This document shows, one piece after another, positions 60,948-64,000 of a DNA stretch of 64,000 bases. Every line of letters begins with the position of its first letter. The first letter of the stretch is position 1. The translations under genes were made by a program, and so were the position numbers. The stretch lies in NCBI GenBank assembly GCA_964531165.1, contig CAZHEA010000007.1, forward strand, positions 14,129 through 78,128, given 5' to 3'. Source of the stretch: SZUA-229 sp964531165. Lineage in GTDB: Bacteria > Pseudomonadota > Gammaproteobacteria > SZUA-229. The notes under the pieces were generated by a model. That model was not told the DNA's origin, did not search any database, and saw nothing but the letters and a program-made list of their open reading frames with translations.

Positions 60948-62342
60948 ATGAAAATCCGCACCCGTTTCGCCCCTAGCCCCACTGGTTATCTACATATAGG
61001 CGGTGCCAGAACCGCTTTATTCTCATGGCTTTATGCAAAAAAAATGGGTGGCGAATTTGTGTTGCGTATTGAAGATACCGATCGTGAGCGCTCAACGCAG
61101 GAAGCGGTGGATGCAATATTAGAAGGCATGAGCTGGTTGGGCTTAAGTCATGATGAAGGCCCGATTTATCAAACAGATCGCTATCCGCGCTACAAAGAAG
61201 TGATTAAAACACTGCTGGTTCAGGGTGATGCTTATTATTGTAATTGCTCCAGAGAGCGTCTGGACAAAATGCGTGAACAGCAAATGGCCAGCAAACAAAA
61301 GCCTAAATATGATGGCTGCTGCCGCGATAAAAACCTGCCGGAAGCCGATGACACGGTAGTGCGCTTTAAAAACCCGTTAACAGGCGCGGTGGAAATTAAT
61401 GATCATGTGCGCGGCAAAGTGGTAATCAGTAATCAGGAAATTGATGATTTAATTATTGAGCGTTCCGATGGTAACCCGACTTATAATTTAACCGTGGTAG
61501 TGGATGACTGGGATATGCAAATCAGCCATGTAATTCGTGGTGATGATCATTTAAACAACACTCCGCGGCAGATTAATATCTTAACGGCGCTCAGCGCACA
61601 CATTCCCGAATATGCCCATGTGCCGATGATTAATGGCACCGATGGCAAAAAACTTTCTAAGCGTCGCGATGCGGTGAGTGTGATGCAGTATCGGGATGAC
61701 GGTTATTTAAAAGAAGCGGTGATTAACTATCTGGTGCGGTTAGGCTGGTCGCATGGTGATCAGGAAGTCTTTACCCTGGATGAAATGATTGAACTGTTTG
61801 ATATTGATGATATCAATAAATCATCATCGAGCCTGAGTGTTGAAAAACTGCAGTGGCTGAACCAGCATTATATGAAACAAATGACACCGCAAAAGTTAGC
61901 AGAAGAATTACAGTTTTATATACAGCAGGCCAGTCTGGATATCAGTAACGGACCGGATATAATTGATGTAATGAAAGTCTATCAGGAGCGTTGCTCTACG
62001 CTGGTAGAGTTAGTAGCCGATATTCGTTATTTATATGAAGGCATAACCGAGTACAATAGCAAGCAGGCTAAGAAGCAGTTTAAGGGCGGTGCAAAAGATG
62101 TATTGCAGGCGCTAAAAGAGGCCTATGAGAATCTGGATAACTGGCAGGCTGAAGATATTCATAAAGTCGTCGAAGCGACGGTTGAAAAACTGGAAGTCGG
62201 TTTTGGTAAAGTTGGTCAGCCGTTGCGTCTGGCAGTTACCGGCCATGGTAAGTCTCCGTCGATTGATATAACGTTAGAGTTACTAGGTAAGCAGGAAACG
62301 TTAAATCGCTTAAATCAGGCGATGGCATTTATTTCACAGTAA
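60948..62342 (+). CDS. gltX: Glutamyl-tRNA synthetase
   Basis: 464 residues. HIGH motif FAPSPTGYLHIGGARTALF; KMSKS motif DGKKLSKRRDAVSVM; a Cys-rich insertion (YYCNCSRERL and YDGCCRD). It charges tRNA-Glu, in the discriminating class by length and C-terminal anticodon domain. No tRNA genes follow it here, unlike in some relatives. Confidence 0.97.
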   Translation: MKIRTRFAPSPTGYLHIGGARTALFSWLYAKKMGGEFVLRIEDTDRERSTQEAVDAILEGMSWLGLSHDEGPIYQTDRYPRYKEVIKTLLVQGDAYYCNCSRERLDKMREQQMASKQKPKYDGCCRDKNLPEADDTVVRFKNPLTGAVEINDHVRGKVVISNQEIDDLIIERSDGNPTYNLTVVVDDWDMQISHVIRGDDHLNNTPRQINILTALSAHIPEYAHVPMINGTDGKKLSKRRDAVSVMQYRDDGYLKEAVINYLVRLGWSHGDQEVFTLDEMIELFDIDDINKSSSSLSVEKLQWLNQHYMKQMTPQKLAEELQFYIQQASLDISNGPDIIDVMKVYQERCSTLVELVADIRYLYEGITEYNSKQAKKQFKGGAKDVLQALKEAYENLDNWQAEDIHKVVEATVEKLEVGFGKVGQPLRLAVTGHGKSPSIDITLELLGKQETLNRLNQAMAFISQ

Positions 62343-62373
62343 ATATTGTGACTACTTGAATTTTAAGTCGCCC

Positions 62374-62460
62374 GTCATTCCCGAATGCTTTTATCGGGAA
62401 TCCAGTGACTTTGGCGCGTTTGAAGTGGCTGGATCTCTGACATAAGCATTCGTAGATGAC
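62374..62460. repeat. REP-like palindrome pair after gltX
   Basis: CGTCATTCCCGAATGCTTTT then ATCGGGAATCCAGTGACTTTGG, followed by a reversed partner GGCTGGATCTCTGAC...GCATTCGTAGATGAC. The 308-bp gap up to legB otherwise holds only a second palindrome at 62601 and no ORF. Confidence 0.7.
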
Positions 62461-62600
62461 AATATCAGGGGGTGCTATTTTCATGTCACCATTAATAAGT
62501 GGCAGGTAAATAGTGAGTTACATCAAGCCCGCAATATTTTTTTTCAAAAGTTAGCGGGATGCTAGTGATAATTTTTATTAAAAAGAAATCGATAAGTCAC

Positions 62601-62635
62601 TCGTCATACCTGCGAAGGCAGGTATCCAGTGACTT
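62601..62635. repeat. REP-like palindrome before legB
   Basis: CGTCATACCTGCGAAGGCAG then GTATCCAGTGACTTT. It ends 16 bp before the legB start. Confidence 0.7.
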
Positions 62636-62650
62636 TGTTCAGGAAAATAA

Positions 62651-63841
62651 ATGAATTCAATTTTAAGTCTCATTGGTAGAAACAAAGAACTATTAAATGA
62701 GGATATCAGTACCAATAGCTCGCAGCTGAAAAAAATCATCAGCTCATCTACTTTTCTGGTCATCGGTGGTGCCGGCTCAATCGGGCAGGCAGTAACAAAA
62801 GAAATATTTAAGCGTAATCCGAAAAAACTTCACGTCGTGGATATCAGCGAAAATAACATGGTTGAACTGGTGCGCGATATTCGCAGTTCACTGGGTTATA
62901 TCGAAGGTGACTTTCAAACCTTTGCGCTGGATATCGGCAGCATTGAATACGATGCATTTATAAAAAGTGACGGGCAGTATGATTATGTTTTAAACCTGTC
63001 GGCGATTAAACATGTGCGCAGTGAAAAAGACCCATTTACCTTAATGCGCATGATTGACGTTAATGTGTTAAATACAGATAAAACATTACAGCAGTCGATT
63101 GATAACGGCACAAAGAAATATTTTTGCGTATCAACCGATAAAGCCGCTAATCCGGCGAATATGATGGGAGCAAGCAAGCGTATTATGGAGATGTTCCTGA
63201 TGCGTAAATCTCTGGATATAAAAATATCGACGGCGCGCTTCGCCAATGTAGCATTTTCAGATGGTTCGCTTTTACATGGTTTTAATCAGCGTATAGAAAA
63301 GAAACAGCCCATCGTTGCACCCAATGATATCAAACGTTATTTTGTGACCCCACAGGAAAGTGGTGAGCTGTGTTTGATGAGTTGTATCTTCGGTGAAAAC
63401 AGAGACATCTTTTTTCCGAAGTTAAGTCAGGATTTACATTTGATTTCATTTGCGGATATTGCGGTTAAGTATCTTAAGGAAAAAGGTTTTGAAGCGCACT
63501 TGTGTAAAGACGAAGATGAGGCAAGAGCGTTAGCGAAAACATTACCGCAAGAGGGTAAGTGGCCCTGTTTGTTTACTTCTAGCGACACCACCGGTGAAAA
63601 AGACTTCGAAGAGTTTTTTACCGATAAAGAAACGCTGGATATGGAAAAATATGAAAATATTGGCGTGATAAAAAATGCCGCTGATTTTAATGAGTCTTTG
63701 CTCAATGAATTTGAAGGTACGATAAAAGATCTGAAAACCAGCCGACAGTGGACTAAATCCCAGATCGTTAAGTTGTTTTTTAAAATGATTCCAGATTTTG
63801 ATCACAAAGAAACTGGCAAGTATCTGGATGGGAAAATGTAA
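62651..63841 (+). CDS. legB: Nucleotide-sugar 4,6-dehydratase, LegB-like
   Basis: 396 residues. An SDR fold with a Rossmann motif FLVIGGAGSIGQAVTKEIF. The substrate site is CVSTDKAANPANMMGASKRIM, where Met replaces the usual catalytic Tyr, as in inverting/retaining GlcNAc 4,6-dehydratases of the FlaA1/CapD/LegB group. It makes the 4-keto-6-deoxy sugar from a GlcNAc nucleotide. The extended C-terminus (KDLKTSRQWTKSQIVKLFF) and the following aminotransferase gene point to LegB of legionaminic acid synthesis rather than PseB. It is probably the first gene of a surface-glycan or flagellin-modification locus continuing past the window. Confidence 0.85.
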   Translation: MNSILSLIGRNKELLNEDISTNSSQLKKIISSSTFLVIGGAGSIGQAVTKEIFKRNPKKLHVVDISENNMVELVRDIRSSLGYIEGDFQTFALDIGSIEYDAFIKSDGQYDYVLNLSAIKHVRSEKDPFTLMRMIDVNVLNTDKTLQQSIDNGTKKYFCVSTDKAANPANMMGASKRIMEMFLMRKSLDIKISTARFANVAFSDGSLLHGFNQRIEKKQPIVAPNDIKRYFVTPQESGELCLMSCIFGENRDIFFPKLSQDLHLISFADIAVKYLKEKGFEAHLCKDEDEARALAKTLPQEGKWPCLFTSSDTTGEKDFEEFFTDKETLDMEKYENIGVIKNAADFNESLLNEFEGTIKDLKTSRQWTKSQIVKLFFKMIPDFDHKETGKYLDGKM

Positions 63842-63843
63842 GC

Positions 63844-64000
63844 ATGTTTGAAGCGATCATTCAGTTTATTAAAGAAGCTTATAATACAGAGCAGTTTTTG
63901 CCGCTGCATGAACCGGTATTTTTCGGCAATGAAAAAAAATATCTGAATGAATGTATCGACTCTACATTTGTTTCATCTGTAGGCAAATTTGTTGATAAAT
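63844..64000 (+). CDS. legC: LegC-family aminotransferase, 5' part only
   Basis: 52 codons before the window ends. The start two bases after the legB stop reads FEAIIQFIKEAYNTEQFLPL, then HEPVFFGNEKKYLNECIDST and FVSSVGKFVDK. The HEPVFxGNEKKYLxxCID and FVSSVGKFVDK strings are characteristic of LegC, the PLP enzyme that aminates the 4-keto sugar made by LegB. Truncated by the window edge only. Confidence 0.85.
   Translation, partial: MFEAIIQFIKEAYNTEQFLPLHEPVFFGNEKKYLNECIDSTFVSSVGKFVDK

Noticed and set aside
62343..62650. tRNA genes after gltX
   Set aside because: No cloverleaf, T-loop GGTTCGAATCC or CCA-adjacent stem; the stems present are REP-like palindromes.

Overview
The window looks like a chromosomal segment of a free-living gammaproteobacterium with moderate GC content. 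The evidence is gene content and order: bcp-gcvR close to dapA-bamC, ypjD/corC-type genes beside ffh followed by rpsP-rimM-trmD-rplS, glnK-amtB, pcnB-folK with panBCD, queD and queG, hslR, ppc and pgi. I cannot name the order or genus from sequence alone. I see no tRNA, rRNA, CRISPR array, transposase or integrase gene. Most of the segment is housekeeping DNA, but its intergenic gaps are crowded with at least five families of short palindromic repeats.

Layout. 1-1810: truncated FMN-binding exported protein and a porin behind overlapping Fur-box-like sites. 1956-2987: bcp and gcvR. 3335-7556: an envelope cluster of three exported proteins (outer-membrane barrel, large Trp-module/Tyr-Gly-rich protein, POTRA-less Omp85-type barrel). 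7753-11790: DUF4136 lipoprotein, dapA-bamC, exported metallo-hydrolase. 11856-16357: folE2-queD (queuosine/folate entry) and dxs-ispA-xseB (isoprenoids). 16840-20909: a phosphorus-compound binding group, namely a PhnD-like binding protein, a chemoreceptor and a PstS-OmpA fusion with a possible Pho box, but no ABC transporter. 20931-27751: small membrane protein, radA, corC-like gene, ypjD, MBL hydrolase, ffh. 28036-30108: rpsP-rimM-trmD-rplS. 30109-30621: repeat array. 30622-37983: TPR protein, htpG, LysM/FecR protein, hslR, apbE, a TlpA-like thioredoxin. 38468-45399: glnK-amtB, pcnB-folK-deoxynucleoside kinase, panB, panC, panD. 45454-54101: a complete seven-gene Wsp-type chemosensory/c-di-GMP operon. 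54253-62342: ppc, pgi, queG, gltX. 62651-64000: start of a legionaminic-acid-type sugar locus (legB, legC).

The most interesting system is the Wsp operon. Its gene order is exactly wspA-B-C-D-E-F-R, but several control residues differ from the classical system. The WspA-like receptor has almost no periplasmic part. WspE carries an extra N-terminal HPt-like domain with Arg in place of the phospho-accepting His. The WspF receiver has Gln where the phospho-accepting Asp should be. WspR lacks the Arg of the RxxD product-inhibition site. Together this suggests a Wsp variant whose adaptation and feedback are rewired.

The second notable structure is at 58957-59582, next to the 3' end of queG. Two extra, diverged copies of the queG 3' tail are each followed by a nearly identical 68-bp inverted-repeat element, with a third half-element beside the live gene. 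This looks like repeated replacement or duplication of a gene tail associated with a small palindromic element.
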